A stretch of DNA of 46,405 bases from Parabacteroides sp. ZJ-118 (GCF_011038785.1 NZ_JAAKDT010000024.1:1-46405), one strand, 5' to 3'. Numbered from the stretch's first letter, positions 34,128-43,137 are shown. Program-made: numbers and translations. Notes: generated from the sequence alone by a model not told the origin.

Positions 34128-35705
34128 TTATTTGTTGATTATTTCCTTTTTTTCTTTCATGTCAAGCTCATTCTTGTCGGTGTCAAAGAATTTGTATTCA
34201 AGAAAGGCGAGACTTTGGTTGGGAATAACTTTTAAACCATGTGTGTACTTCATTTTCCACTTCATGCTTAAGGGGAGCAACCCCTTGTTCACATACGCTG
34301 CGACATACGGATGTACGTGCAGGGTGAATTTCTTCACGTGATGTTTGTTTACTAAGCAAGCTATTTTTTCTTCCAGGCTGTCGGTAAACAGGATGGAAGG
34401 CTTAACCGTTCCTGTTCCGAAACAGGATGGGCAGTCTTCAGACGTATCCACGTCCATTGCCGGACGTACCCGCTGACGGGTAATCTGCATCAAGCCAAAC
34501 TTACTAAGAGGAAGGATGTTGTGTTTAGCCCGGTCATTTACCATTGCCTTTGCCATGTGTTCAAATAGCTTTTGCCGATTAGCAGCCTCTGCCATATCGA
34601 TGAAATCTATAACGATGATACCTCCCATGTCTCGTAAGCGGAGCTGACGGGCGATTTCATCGGCGGCGGCTATATTTACGTCGATAGCTGTCTTTTCTTG
34701 GGCATCGCTGCCTTTGGAACGGTTCCCGCTGTTTACGTCGATAACGTGCATAGCTTCCGTGTGCTCGATAATCAAGTAAGCCCCACTCTTGTAAGTGACA
34801 GTTCGTCCGAATAGCGACTTGATTTGCTTGGTGACTGCGAAGTTGTCAAAGATAGGAAGCCCTCCCGTATATAATTGTACGATTTCTTCCCGTCCCGGTG
34901 CGATCAAGCTTACATAGTCGCGGACATTATTGTAGACCTCCTTGTCATTTACATAAATATTTTGGAAAGAGGGGTTGAATATATCCCGAAGTAAAGCTAC
35001 GGTACGCGCCGTTTCCTCATAGATGATAGCTGGAGCTTTGAGTTTAGACACCTTCACGATATTATCTTCCCATCGTTTCACCAATGTCTTTAGTTCATGA
35101 TCGAGCTCCGCAACACGTTTGCCCTCCGAAGATGTTCGTACGATAACACTGAAATTCTTCGGTTTGATGCTTTGGATTAGCTGACGCAAACGAGCCCGTT
35201 CCTCGCTTGATTTAATTTTTGTGGAGACAGATACTTTATCGGCGAACGGTATCAACACGATATATCTTCCGGCAAAAGAAAGCTCGGAAGTCAATCGAGG
35301 ACCTTTCGTCGAGATAGGCTCTTTAGCGATTTGAACCAACACCTCTTGTCCTACTTTCAGCACATCGCTGATACTCCCGCTCTTTTCGATCTCCGGCAGA
35401 ATCTGTATCTTCGACAGCACCGGCGCCTTTTTGGGATCGCTCAGCAATTGCTTTAAATATTTCTGTTGGGTACTGAAGTTAGGACCTAAGTCCAAATAGT
35501 GAAGAAACGCATCCTTTCTGTAACCGATATCAATGAACGCAGCGTTTAAGCCCGGCATCAGTTTCTTAACCTTACCTAGATAGATATCACCGACGGCGAA
35601 CGAGACATTGCGAGCCTCCTTTTGGAGTTCCACAAGGCTCCTGTTCTCCAATACGGCGATAGATACCTCTTTGGGCTGTACATCAACTACTAATTCACTA
35701 ATCAC
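34128..35705 (-). CDS. rng: Ribonuclease E/G family protein (RNase G-like)
   Basis: An endoribonuclease of the RNase E/G family involved in rRNA maturation and mRNA turnover; the 525-residue length is that of RNase G without the long RNase E scaffold tail. It has an S1-like RNA-binding region (about 35-130, GDIYLGKVKKLMPGLNAAFI), the catalytic DNase I-like core with metal-binding Asp in HVIDVNSGNR and IIVIDFIDM, and the zinc-link CPSCFGTG. The start is a GTG at 35705: the codon immediately upstream in frame is TAA and MISELVVDVQPKEVSIAVLE is the expected N-terminus, so no other start is possible. The COX24-like and HU genes lie upstream on the same strand behind a terminator. Confidence 0.93.
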   Translation of the reverse strand: MISELVVDVQPKEVSIAVLENRSLVELQKEARNVSFAVGDIYLGKVKKLMPGLNAAFIDIGYRKDAFLHYLDLGPNFSTQQKYLKQLLSDPKKAPVLSKIQILPEIEKSGSISDVLKVGQEVLVQIAKEPISTKGPRLTSELSFAGRYIVLIPFADKVSVSTKIKSSEERARLRQLIQSIKPKNFSVIVRTSSEGKRVAELDHELKTLVKRWEDNIVKVSKLKAPAIIYEETARTVALLRDIFNPSFQNIYVNDKEVYNNVRDYVSLIAPGREEIVQLYTGGLPIFDNFAVTKQIKSLFGRTVTYKSGAYLIIEHTEAMHVIDVNSGNRSKGSDAQEKTAIDVNIAAADEIARQLRLRDMGGIIVIDFIDMAEAANRQKLFEHMAKAMVNDRAKHNILPLSKFGLMQITRQRVRPAMDVDTSEDCPSCFGTGTVKPSILFTDSLEEKIACLVNKHHVKKFTLHVHPYVAAYVNKGLLPLSMKWKMKYTHGLKVIPNQSLAFLEYKFFDTDKNELDMKEKKEIINK

Positions 35706-35739
35706 TTAAGATGTGTTTTTAAAATCAGACCTTATAAAA

Positions 35740-35785
35740 TACGCAAAGAACAAACTTAAAAGGTCACTTATTAAGTTTGTTCTTT
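35740..35785 (-). terminator. Terminator between the COX24-like gene and RNase G
   Basis: AAAGAACAAACTTAA (35785-35771 on the minus strand) and TTAAGTTTGTTCTTT (35759-35745) form a perfect 15-base stem with an 11-base loop, followed by GCGTATTTT. Confidence 0.8.
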
Positions 35786-35803
35786 AGAGTCCGTTAGATA
35801 GAC

Positions 35804-35893
35804 TTATTTCTTCTTATGTCTATTCTTCTTCAGTCTCTTTTTGCGCTTGTGCGTAGACATTTTATGTCTTTTTCTTTTCTTTCCGCTAGGCAT
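35804..35893 (-). CDS. 29-residue AURKAIP1/COX24 (mS38/bS22-like) basic protein
   Basis: A very short gene coding for 29 residues, MPSGKKRKRHKMSTHKRKKR then LKKNRHKKK: about 60% Lys/Arg. The pattern K-R-x-KM-x-x-HK-x-KK matches the COX24/AURKAIP1 C-terminal motif of mitochondrial ribosomal protein mS38 and actinobacterial bS22. I recall near-identical short proteins in other Bacteroidetes. It is most likely a small ribosomal-subunit protein contacting rRNA. It lies 36 bases after the HU gene on the same strand, upstream of a strong terminator, so HU and this gene probably share a transcript. The next in-frame Met is residue 12; the ATG at 35893 is the family start. Confidence 0.82.
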   Translation of the reverse strand: MPSGKKRKRHKMSTHKRKKRLKKNRHKKK

Positions 35894-35929
35894 CGCTTTA
35901 AAATTTTAAATTAAACGTATAATAATTAA

Positions 35930-36202
35930 TTACTTAACTTCACCGATGAAAGTCTTAGCAGGCTTGAATGACGGAATGTTGTGTTCCGGGATGATGATCG
36001 TAGTATTTTTTGAAATATTACGAGCTGTCTTTTGAGCTCTTTTCTTAATAACGAAACTTCCGAAACCTCTCAAGTAAACGTTTTCACCTTGTGCTAAAGA
36101 ACTTTTTACGATATCCATGAAGGACTCGACGCTTGCTAGCACTGTCTGTTTGTCGATACCAGTGCTTTTTGAAATCTCGCTAACAATATCTGCTTTAGTC
36201 AT
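35930..36202 (-). CDS. HU family DNA-binding protein
   Basis: A 90-residue nucleoid protein of the HU/IHF family that bends DNA. It begins MTKADIVSEISKSTGIDKQT, with the helical dimerisation half, then the beta-arm region NVYLRGFGSFVIKKRAQKTA, RNISKNTTIIIPEHNIPSFK and the closing PAKTFIGEVK. The length and the GFGSF/PxFKP motifs are canonical. TATATTTG (36257-36250) lies about 50 bases upstream as a probable -7 box. Bacteroidales carry several HU copies, so I give no gene symbol. Confidence 0.93.
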   Translation of the reverse strand: MTKADIVSEISKSTGIDKQTVLASVESFMDIVKSSLAQGENVYLRGFGSFVIKKRAQKTARNISKNTTIIIPEHNIPSFKPAKTFIGEVK

Positions 36203-36249
36203 GTCTATAAATTAATTAATTGATTTTGACCTAGTAATTTTTTGGAATG

Positions 36250-36257
36250 CAAATATA
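36250..36257 (-). promoter_or_regulatory. -7 element for the HU gene
   Basis: TATATTTG on the minus strand is a perfect TAnnTTTG, 48 bases before the HU ATG. No TTG at the usual -33 spacing. Confidence 0.4.
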
Positions 36258-36336
36258 TAGCTTTTTATTTAAGTGGAAAAAGAATTGAGCTTCAATTTTT
36301 AAATAAAAAGATTCTTCTTGATTCGCAATATATATG

Positions 36337-36344
36337 TATGTTTG
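36337..36344 (+). promoter_or_regulatory. -7 element for the mutY operon
   Basis: TATGTTTG is a perfect TAnnTTTG, 48 bases before the mutY ATG. The nearest TTG (36318-36320) is 16 bases upstream, shorter than usual. Confidence 0.45.
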
Positions 36345-36391
36345 CGGTAATCAAATAGTTATGATGTTGAAAAGTAAGAAAGAAAGCCGTT

Positions 36392-37471
36392 ATGTTACAG
36401 TCTGAAAGTGAGTTGGAAATCAGCCGGACATTGGTTGAGTGGTATGAGATCTATAAACGAGAGCTTCCTTGGAGGGAAACAAGAGACCCTTATACCATTT
36501 GGATATCGGAGATAATATTGCAACAAACCCGGGTTGTGCAGGGATTGGAGTATTTTTTGCATTTCACCGAACGTTTCCCGGATGTGGCATCCCTAGCGGC
36601 GGCGGAAGAGGATGAGGTGTTAAAATATTGGCAGGGCTTGGGGTATTATAACCGGGCTCGTAACTTACATGCGGCAGCTAAATCTATCATGGAACGGTTT
36701 AACGGTGTTTTCCCGGAGAATTATAAAGCGGTATTATCCTTGAAAGGTATCGGGGAGTATACGGCGGCGGCGATTGTCTCTTTTGCTTGGGATCAACCGT
36801 ATCCGGTCGTGGATGGAAATGTGTACCGGGTACTTTCCCGTTTGTTCGCTATAGATACGCCGATCGATACCACGAAGGGTAAAAAGCAATTTGCGGAACT
36901 GGCCGGAATGATCTTGGATCGTAAGAACGCAGGGGCACATAATCAAGCGATCATGGAATTGGGTGCCTTGCAATGTGTTCCCAAAAATCCGGATTGTAGG
37001 GTGTGTCCGCTAAAAGATAAATGCATGGCATTTGTTTCCGGTAATGTGCAAGCTTATCCGGTGAAACAAAATAAGACGAAGATAAGGGATCGTTATTTCC
37101 ACTATCTATACATCACATGTGAAGGACAAACTTGGATGAACAGACGGGGGGAAAAGGATATCTGGGCCGGTTTGTATGAATTTCCTTTGATCGAGACGGA
37201 TCATGCGGTGGATTTTTCCGGTTTGTGTGAGACGCAATCCTTTCGTGACCTATTTGGGAGTGCAGGAATATTGAGTATCACCCAAGGGCTATCGAATGTC
37301 AAGCATACGCTCTCGCATCAAATTTTATACGCTTCTTTCTATCAAATAGAGATAGAGCGGGTCCCGGAATCCTTGGGAAATTACCTTTCCTTGCCTTGCC
37401 GGGATATTGAGAAGTATGCCGTTCCTCGACTGATACATATTTATTTAGAGAAATTAAACGGAAACTTGTGA
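36392..37471 (+). CDS. mutY: A/G-specific adenine DNA glycosylase MutY
   Basis: It removes adenine mispaired with 8-oxoguanine. The 359-residue enzyme has the HhH-GPD core with catalytic Glu in SEIILQQTRVVQ and the helix-hairpin-helix GIGEYTAAAIVSFAW followed by the catalytic-site Asp in PVVDGNVYRVLSRL. The [4Fe-4S] motif C-x6-C-x2-C-x5-C is exact (CVPKNPDCRVCPLKDKC). The C-terminal third is the NUDIX-like domain that recognises 8-oxoG (DIWAGLYEFPLIE). First gene of the mutY-ssb-gldE-gldD-PPTase cluster, which I recall as a common order in Bacteroidetes. Confidence 0.97.
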   Translation: MLQSESELEISRTLVEWYEIYKRELPWRETRDPYTIWISEIILQQTRVVQGLEYFLHFTERFPDVASLAAAEEDEVLKYWQGLGYYNRARNLHAAAKSIMERFNGVFPENYKAVLSLKGIGEYTAAAIVSFAWDQPYPVVDGNVYRVLSRLFAIDTPIDTTKGKKQFAELAGMILDRKNAGAHNQAIMELGALQCVPKNPDCRVCPLKDKCMAFVSGNVQAYPVKQNKTKIRDRYFHYLYITCEGQTWMNRRGEKDIWAGLYEFPLIETDHAVDFSGLCETQSFRDLFGSAGILSITQGLSNVKHTLSHQILYASFYQIEIERVPESLGNYLSLPCRDIEKYAVPRLIHIYLEKLNGNL

Positions 37472-37519
37472 GAATGATTGAATTTGTGTTTCTTTGTATG
37501 GTTATTAAGAATTTGAGCT

Positions 37520-38029
37520 ATGTCATTGAATAAGGTTATATTGATCGGCAACGTAGGCAAAGATCCTGACGTTCGCTATTTTGACAGTGGTGCCGCTGTC
37601 GCTAATTTCCCGTTGGCAACTTCGGAACGTGGGTATACGTTGGCAAATGGAACGGTGGTTCCGGAACGTACGGAGTGGCATAATATCGTAGTTCGCAGGG
37701 ATTTGGTTCCTTTCGTGGAGAAATGGGTACGTAAAGGCTCCGGTGTATACGTGGAAGGCAAGATCCGTACTCGTAACTACGATGACCCAAGCGGCGTGAA
37801 ACGATATGTTACGGAGATCCATGCGGATCGTGTCGAGTTTTACAGCACGGGCTCCCGCCCGGTCGATGGTGGAAATACGACTGCGCAAGGCAGTAGTACG
37901 CAGCCTGATAAGGGACAAGGGCGATCGGCTCAACCGACCACGGCGCTAAATTCCGCTTATCAACAGCCGGTCGCCTCGCAGCCTGGCGCATTCTCAGAAT
38001 CCAGTGACGCGGATGATCTCCCGTTCTGA
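37520..38029 (+). CDS. ssb: Single-stranded DNA-binding protein
   Basis: SSB coats single-stranded DNA during replication and repair. The 169-residue protein has an N-terminal OB fold (MSLNKVILIGNVGKDPDVRY, WHNIVVRRDLVPFVEKWV, GSGVYVEGKIRTRNYDD), a Gln/Ser/Thr/Gly-rich disordered linker (about 115-160) and the acidic tip DADDLPF that recruits partner proteins. It follows mutY by 48 bases and precedes gldE by 13, so it is probably in the same transcript. Confidence 0.96.
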   Translation: MSLNKVILIGNVGKDPDVRYFDSGAAVANFPLATSERGYTLANGTVVPERTEWHNIVVRRDLVPFVEKWVRKGSGVYVEGKIRTRNYDDPSGVKRYVTEIHADRVEFYSTGSRPVDGGNTTAQGSSTQPDKGQGRSAQPTTALNSAYQQPVASQPGAFSESSDADDLPF

Positions 38030-38042
38030 TATTGTTTAACTA

Positions 38043-39407
38043 ATGCTGTTTCCCTTGGACTCGGGTTATTCTTTATCGGGCTTATTTGAAAACGTGACGG
38101 TACAGGCGTTGACAGCGGGTTCTGTGATCGCGTTAAGCCTTGCCTTTTTACTGCTGTTTGTTTCCGGCTTTGTGTCGGCCTCAGAGGTGGCGTTCTTTTC
38201 CCTAACTCCGAGCGATCTGAATGAGATTGAAGAAGAAAATCGCCCGGCGGATCCTGTTATCAAACGTCTCCTCGAACGTTCGGAGTATTTATTGGCATCT
38301 ATATTGATCGCTAATAATTTTGTGAATGTGGCGGTCGTTATGCTTTGTACCTATGCGATCAACGCTTGGATTGATTTCTCGGCCGCACCCCTTCTAGGCT
38401 TTATGCTTGAGACGATTCTTTTGACTTTCTTGCTTTTACTTTTCGGGGAGATCATGCCTAAGATTTACGCACAGAAGAATTCTTTGCGCTTTGTTCGTTT
38501 CTCAGCCTCCACATTGAGAGGTGTGGAGCACTTCTGCCGCCCATTCTCGAAAATCTTGGTTAATTCCACATCGGTTATCAATAGAGCACTAGCGAAAAAG
38601 AAATATGATATTTCTGTAGATGAGCTCTCTAAAGCGTTAGAGTTAACCTCTACCGAGATTCCGGAGGAGAAGGAGATGCTGGCGGAAATAATCAAGTTTT
38701 ATAATAAGACCGCTGATGAGATCATGACTTCTCGTCTGGATATGGAGGATATCGAGATTAAGATCAGTTTCCGAGAAGTGGTTGATTTTATTATCAAATC
38801 CGGCTATTCGCGCATTCCTGTATATTCCGAGACTGAGGATAATATAAAGGGTATCTTATATATCAAGGACTTATTGCCCTATATAGACAAGCCTGATACG
38901 TTCCGTTGGCAGAGCTTGATCCGACCAGCTTATTTTGTGCCGGAAACCAAGAAGATTGATGATTTGCTGGAAGAGTTCCGCACGAATAAAATTCATATGG
39001 CGATCGTGGTCGATGAGTTCGGAGGCACCTCCGGTATCGTGACGATGGAAGATATCCTAGAGGAAATTGTCGGAGAGATCTCTGATGAATATGACGAGGA
39101 TGAGCAACAGTTCATCCGTTTGGCAGACGGTAACTTGATCTTTGAGGCAAAGATCTTATTGACGGATTTCTTCCGGGTTATCGATGCCGATCCCTCTGAT
39201 TTTGGTAAATTGACGGAAGAAGTGGAGACTTTGGCCGGTCTTTTGTTGGAGATAAAGGGGGATTTTCCACGCCGTAGGGAGATTATAGATTATAAAGAAT
39301 ATCGTTTCCAAGTGCTGGAAGTGGATAACAGGAGGATATTAAAGATTAAATTTAATCGTATTCCAGAAGATACAGGGAATGATGAGAAAGGGAAAGATAC
39401 GAGGTGA
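38043..39407 (+). CDS. gldE: GldE-like CNNM/CBS/CorC membrane protein
   Basis: A 454-residue integral membrane protein of the CNNM/HlyC-CorC family. The DUF21/CNNM domain (about 25-200) has a long hydrophobic helix (IALSLAFLLLFVSGFVSASE) and two or three more, including FMLETILLTFLLLLFGEIMP. A CBS pair follows (about 220-340: GYSRIPVYSETEDNIKGILY, MAIVVDEFGGTSGIVTMEDI), then a CorC/HlyC C-terminal domain. In gliding Flavobacteriia GldE supports GldD. Here, in what looks like a non-gliding gut-type organism, it sits right against gldD, so the pair must have another envelope job such as lipoprotein or ion homeostasis. Confidence 0.9.
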   Translation: MLFPLDSGYSLSGLFENVTVQALTAGSVIALSLAFLLLFVSGFVSASEVAFFSLTPSDLNEIEEENRPADPVIKRLLERSEYLLASILIANNFVNVAVVMLCTYAINAWIDFSAAPLLGFMLETILLTFLLLLFGEIMPKIYAQKNSLRFVRFSASTLRGVEHFCRPFSKILVNSTSVINRALAKKKYDISVDELSKALELTSTEIPEEKEMLAEIIKFYNKTADEIMTSRLDMEDIEIKISFREVVDFIIKSGYSRIPVYSETEDNIKGILYIKDLLPYIDKPDTFRWQSLIRPAYFVPETKKIDDLLEEFRTNKIHMAIVVDEFGGTSGIVTMEDILEEIVGEISDEYDEDEQQFIRLADGNLIFEAKILLTDFFRVIDADPSDFGKLTEEVETLAGLLLEIKGDFPRRREIIDYKEYRFQVLEVDNRRILKIKFNRIPEDTGNDEKGKDTR

Positions 39408-39995
39408 ATGTTTATGAAATGGATAGCTGCTGTCATGGGAGGTTCTCTGCTTTTAGGGATATGCTGTATCTCGTGTGTGGAATATACGCCGAAGCCACGG
39501 GGCTATGTTCGTATCGAACCTCCGACGGCACAATATAAACCGCTTGATCTCAGTTATCTGCCTTTTAATTTTGATGTCTCTCAGGCTGTGGTCATAGAGG
39601 TGCCGGATCAAAAGACGGGTGTTATGGGCTTGAATATCTCGTATCCGGAATTAGAGGCTAAGCTTTATTGCAGCTATTTGCCAATTACTCCTACATCCGT
39701 GGTTACGGCAGAGGCGGAAAGCCGCTCTTTCGTCGCCCGCCAGATAAAGTCGGAGAATCGGATATCGGAGAAAGTGTATTCCAACCCTGCCGCGAACGTC
39801 TATGGCTCGTTGTTCCTTTTGGATGGAGAATCGGCTTCCCCGATACAATTCCTGTTGACAGATAGCGTATCGAATTTCTTCCGGGGAGCCTTGTATTTTG
39901 ACTGTAACCCCAATGCGGATTCATTAGCTCCCGCTATCCAATATATCCGGAAAGATATCATTGAGCTTATACAAACCTTTAGTTGGAAAGAATAA
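39408..39995 (+). CDS. gldD: GldD-like lipoprotein
   Basis: A 195-residue lipoprotein. The signal peptide ends at a lipobox in GICCISC, and mature sequence begins VEYTPKPRGYVRIEPP, the characteristic GldD opening. It is one of the Gld proteins retained across many non-gliding Bacteroidales. The ATG at 39408 follows the gldE stop with no gap; an ATG at 39414 (MKWIAAVMGG) is an equally good start and would shorten it by two residues. It acts in the envelope with the neighbouring GldE-like protein; the biochemical function is not established. Confidence 0.87.
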   Translation: MFMKWIAAVMGGSLLLGICCISCVEYTPKPRGYVRIEPPTAQYKPLDLSYLPFNFDVSQAVVIEVPDQKTGVMGLNISYPELEAKLYCSYLPITPTSVVTAEAESRSFVARQIKSENRISEKVYSNPAANVYGSLFLLDGESASPIQFLLTDSVSNFFRGALYFDCNPNADSLAPAIQYIRKDIIELIQTFSWKE

Positions 39996-39996
39996 T

Positions 39997-40614
39997 ATGG
40001 CCCTGCTATATAAACAATCCTCACCGCTGCATGGAGTCTGGAAAATGGAAGAAAGCTCTGATGAGCTTTTGGGCATGCTTGCGCGTAAAGCGGATTATTC
40101 TTCTTTTTTAGAGCGGGTATCGGCAGAGAAACGGAGGCAGGAACGTTTCGCCAGCCGGGTGCTTTTAAAAGAGCTTTTAGGAGAGGAGGTGAGGGTTGAC
40201 TATCGTTCTACAGGAGCCCCGTTCCTCGCGTGCGTACCCTTATACATTAGTATATCTCATACGAAAGATTATGTGGCGGTAATCTTGGATAAGCATCCGA
40301 CAGGGATCGATATCGAGTATCGTTCAGACCGGATCTTGAACATACGGAGCCGCTTTATGAATCCGGAGGAAGAGACGGGAATCGATCCGGAGCATGAGGT
40401 GGAGCACCTATTAATCCATTGGTGCGCCAAAGAGACCTTGTTCAAGGCAATCGGGCAGGAAGGGGTGGACTTTCAAAAGCATCTTCACGTGAAATCTTTT
40501 CCTTACTTACCGAGCGGGACGTTTACGGGACGGGAAACCCGGACCGAGGCATGCCGGGAATATGAGTTGGCGTATCAAGTCACACCGGAATATGTGTTGA
40601 CTTGGCTGGGATAA
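39997..40614 (+). CDS. 4'-phosphopantetheinyl transferase superfamily protein
   Basis: A 205-residue Sfp/AcpT-type enzyme that transfers phosphopantetheine from CoA to a carrier protein. The family motifs are clear: YISISHTKDYVAVIL, TGIDIEYRSDRI with metal-binding Asp/Glu, and HWCAKETLFKA with the catalytic Glu/Lys. The ATG at 39997, one base after the gldD stop, was chosen; a TTG at 39961 lies inside gldD. It is the last gene of the mutY cluster. No polyketide or non-ribosomal synthesis genes are near, so a primary fatty-acid carrier protein is the simplest partner. Confidence 0.88.
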   Translation: MALLYKQSSPLHGVWKMEESSDELLGMLARKADYSSFLERVSAEKRRQERFASRVLLKELLGEEVRVDYRSTGAPFLACVPLYISISHTKDYVAVILDKHPTGIDIEYRSDRILNIRSRFMNPEEETGIDPEHEVEHLLIHWCAKETLFKAIGQEGVDFQKHLHVKSFPYLPSGTFTGRETRTEACREYELAYQVTPEYVLTWLG

Positions 40615-40617
40615 ACG

Positions 40618-40639
40618 TGCCGCGACCTTGGTCGCGGTA
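40618..40639. terminator. Hairpin between converging PPTase and aroE genes
   Basis: CCGCGACC (40620-40627) pairs with GGTCGCGG (40630-40637) around a 2-base centre, extendable by two pairs. A second CACC/GGTG hairpin follows. There is no T-run on either strand, so intrinsic termination is uncertain. Confidence 0.45.
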
Positions 40640-40673
40640 CCACCGCAAGGCTGGTGCAGTAAAATTTCGCGCT

Positions 40674-41417
40674 TTATCTCTGCCAGATCTCCCAAGCCGA
40701 GAATGCTTGTAATAGAAGCATCTCCAAACCATTTTTCACAACGGCGCCTTTTTCCCTCCCTTTCTTCATAAAAAGGGTCTCGTCCGGATTGTAAAGTAAG
40801 TCATACAATAGATGATCCGGCGTAAGCAAATCGTACGGGATATTCGGACATGAGTCGATATTCGGGAACATGCCTAGGGGGGTCGTGTTTACGATCACCG
40901 TATATTGCTCCATGATTTTCGGTGTAATCTCGTCGTACGTGATACAAAATTCTTTCGGTTTGCGAGAAACCAGCGTGGCACCGACACCTAGCTGTTTCAG
41001 CCCGTGGAAGACTGCTTTCGACGCTCCTCCTGTACCAAGGATCAACGCCTTCCGGTGCGTTTCTTTCAATAATGGATCAATCGATTGCTTGAATCCGATA
41101 ATATCCGAGTTATATCCCTTCAGTTTCAGTTTGCCGAAAAGACCTTTCGTGAATTTGATTACATTTACCGCTCCGATCTGACGGGCGTCGTCATCCAAAT
41201 CGTCTAGATAGGGGATTACTTGTTCCTTATAAGGGATGGTCACGTTTAAACCGTTCAGCTCAGGGTTTTCTTTGATTACGTTCTTAATCTCCTTGATGGC
41301 GGGAATCTCGAAATTCAAGTACTCTGCATCGATCTTCTCCGCCTCAAACTTCTGGTTGAAATACGTTTTAGAAAACGAATGTCCGAGGGGATACCCCAGC
41401 AAGCCATATTTCTGCAT
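40674..41417 (-). CDS. aroE: Shikimate dehydrogenase
   Basis: It reduces 3-dehydroshikimate to shikimate with NADPH in aromatic amino-acid synthesis. At 247 residues it is a short AroE. The substrate site is seen in GYPLGHSFSKTYFNQKF and LNVTIPYKEQVIPYLD (catalytic Lys) with the partner Asp in ARQIGAVNVI. The NADP loop is ILGTGGASKAVFHGL, and NTTPLGMFPN is the C-terminal signature. It is the last gene of the phoH-purC-menG-aroE run, 14 bases after menG. Confidence 0.95.
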   Translation of the reverse strand: MQKYGLLGYPLGHSFSKTYFNQKFEAEKIDAEYLNFEIPAIKEIKNVIKENPELNGLNVTIPYKEQVIPYLDDLDDDARQIGAVNVIKFTKGLFGKLKLKGYNSDIIGFKQSIDPLLKETHRKALILGTGGASKAVFHGLKQLGVGATLVSRKPKEFCITYDEITPKIMEQYTVIVNTTPLGMFPNIDSCPNIPYDLLTPDHLLYDLLYNPDETLFMKKGREKGAVVKNGLEMLLLQAFSAWEIWQR

Positions 41418-41431
41418 AACCTTTTTATTGT

Positions 41432-42175
41432 TTATTCTTTAGATCCTGTATATAATGAGCAGATCCCGAAGGTAAAGGTTCGTACACGTGCCTGCTTGAA
41501 GCCTTGACGGGTGAGTAGATCCGTCATGACCTTTCCTTGAGGAACTACCTTGATGGAAGCCGGCAAATAATCGTACGCGGCTTTTTCTTTAGAGAGTAGA
41601 CGCCCGATGAAGGGGATGACGGTCTTTGAGTAGATCCGGTAGAGTTGTCTCATGGGAAAATGTTCCGGTGTGGAAAGTTCCAAGATCATGATATGCCCAC
41701 CGGGCTTCAATACTCGGTACATTTCTGAGACACCTTGCTCTATGTCCTCAAAATTACGAACCCCGAAAGCGGCGGTTACGGCATCGAACGAGCTTTCCTC
41801 GTAGGTCAAGGCCGTACAGTCCTGTTGCTCAAAGGATATATGCTCCGAATAGCCGGCGGCGGCTACTTTTTCCCGTCCCACCTCCATCATGCCTAGCGAG
41901 ATGTCGGCACCGACGATATGGTCGGGTCGCAGCTTTTTGTACATGGAGATGGCCAAGTCTCCGGTGCCGGTAGCGATATCCAGTATCCTTTTAGGAGAGA
42001 AAGGACGCAGGAAAGCGATCCCTTTCCTGCGCCATATCCTGTCAATACCCAATGAGAGCGTATGGTTGAGCTGATCATACGTTCCTGCGATCGAGTCGAA
42101 CATCCGTCTGACCTGCGCGCCCTTTCGTTCCTCTTTGTTATAAGGAAGTATTGTCTCAGAACCATACGGTGCCAT
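41432..42175 (-). CDS. menG: Demethylmenaquinone methyltransferase
   Basis: An S-adenosylmethionine-dependent C-methyltransferase that completes menaquinone (MenG/UbiE). The 247-residue protein has MFDSIAGTYDQLNHTLSLGI at the N-terminus, SAM-binding ILDIATGTGDLAISM, and AAFGVRNFEDIEQG and LKPGGHIMILELSTPE further on, all UbiE/MenG signatures. In an anaerobic Bacteroidales background menaquinone rather than ubiquinone is the product. The quinone made here is the expected electron donor for the NapC-like cytochrome encoded at 28622-30199. Confidence 0.94.
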   Translation of the reverse strand: MAPYGSETILPYNKEERKGAQVRRMFDSIAGTYDQLNHTLSLGIDRIWRRKGIAFLRPFSPKRILDIATGTGDLAISMYKKLRPDHIVGADISLGMMEVGREKVAAAGYSEHISFEQQDCTALTYEESSFDAVTAAFGVRNFEDIEQGVSEMYRVLKPGGHIMILELSTPEHFPMRQLYRIYSKTVIPFIGRLLSKEKAAYDYLPASIKVVPQGKVMTDLLTRQGFKQARVRTFTFGICSLYTGSKE

Positions 42176-42186
42176 TGTGCGGTATC

Positions 42187-43137
42187 TTATTTGTCCTGTA
42201 AATATTCGATAACGTTTTTCTCGATGCGGTTCAGCAAGTTGCCGGTTTCGCTCTTTACGAACGTCTCGCCCGTGATATGCTCGAACAATTCGATGTACCG
42301 GTTGCTGATTCCTTCTACGATCTCCGGTGTCATCTCGGGAACTTTCTGTCCGGATTTACCTTGGAAGCCATTCTTCATCAACCATTCGCGAACGAACTCC
42401 TTGGAAAGTTGTTTCTGCGGTTCACCCTTGGCAAAACGATCCTCGTATCCTTCTGAGTAGAAATAACGGGAGGAATCCGGGGTATGGATCTCGTCGATCA
42501 AATAGATCTTGCCGTCGCGATGGCCGAACTCGTATTTCGTGTCAACCAAGATCAAGCCACGTTCCCGGGCGATCTCGGTGCCGCGTTTGAACAAGGCCAT
42601 CGTATAGTCCTCGAGAGCCTCGTAGTCCTCTTCCGAGACCAAGCCTTTAGCGAGGATCTCCTCTTTGGAGATGTCTTGATCGTGCTCTCCGATCCCTGCT
42701 TTTGTAGTCGGGGTGATGATGGGTTCGGGGAAACGTTGGTTCTCGCGCATACCTTCCGGCAGTTTCACGCCGCAGATCTCGCATACGCCGCTCTGATAAG
42801 CGCGCCATGCGCTTCCGCACAGGTAGCCGCGTACGATCATCTCAACCGGGAAACCTTGGCATTGGACGCCAACCGTTACCATCGGGTCCGGAGTAGCCAG
42901 TTTCCAGTTCGGGCAAATATCAGTCGTGGCGTCGAGGAACTTGGCGGCGATCTGGTTTAACATTTGTCCTTTGTAAGGAATACCTTCCGGCAAGATAACG
43001 TCGAAAGCGGAAATGCGGTCAGTAGCGACCATTACCAATACTTCGTCGTTGATGTTGTACACGTCGCGCACTTTCCCATGGTATATGCTCTTTTGTCGCG
43101 GGAAATTGAAGTCTGTTTTAACTAATGCCTTCTTCAT
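42187..43137 (-). CDS. purC: SAICAR synthetase (purine synthesis)
   Basis: It joins CAIR with aspartate using ATP to form SAICAR. At 316 residues it is the longer form also found in yeast. Signatures are [60 protein letters not shown] and [14 protein letters not shown]. It lies 11 bases before menG on the same strand and 11 after phoH, so the four genes form one transcript. No PurR- or riboswitch-like element was recognised upstream. Confidence 0.97.
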   Translation of the reverse strand: MKKALVKTDFNFPRQKSIYHGKVRDVYNINDEVLVMVATDRISAFDVILPEGIPYKGQMLNQIAAKFLDATTDICPNWKLATPDPMVTVGVQCQGFPVEMIVRGYLCGSAWRAYQSGVCEICGVKLPEGMRENQRFPEPIITPTTKAGIGEHDQDISKEEILAKGLVSEEDYEALEDYTMALFKRGTEIARERGLILVDTKYEFGHRDGKIYLIDEIHTPDSSRYFYSEGYEDRFAKGEPQKQLSKEFVREWLMKNGFQGKSGQKVPEMTPEIVEGISNRYIELFEHITGETFVKSETGNLLNRIEKNVIEYLQDK

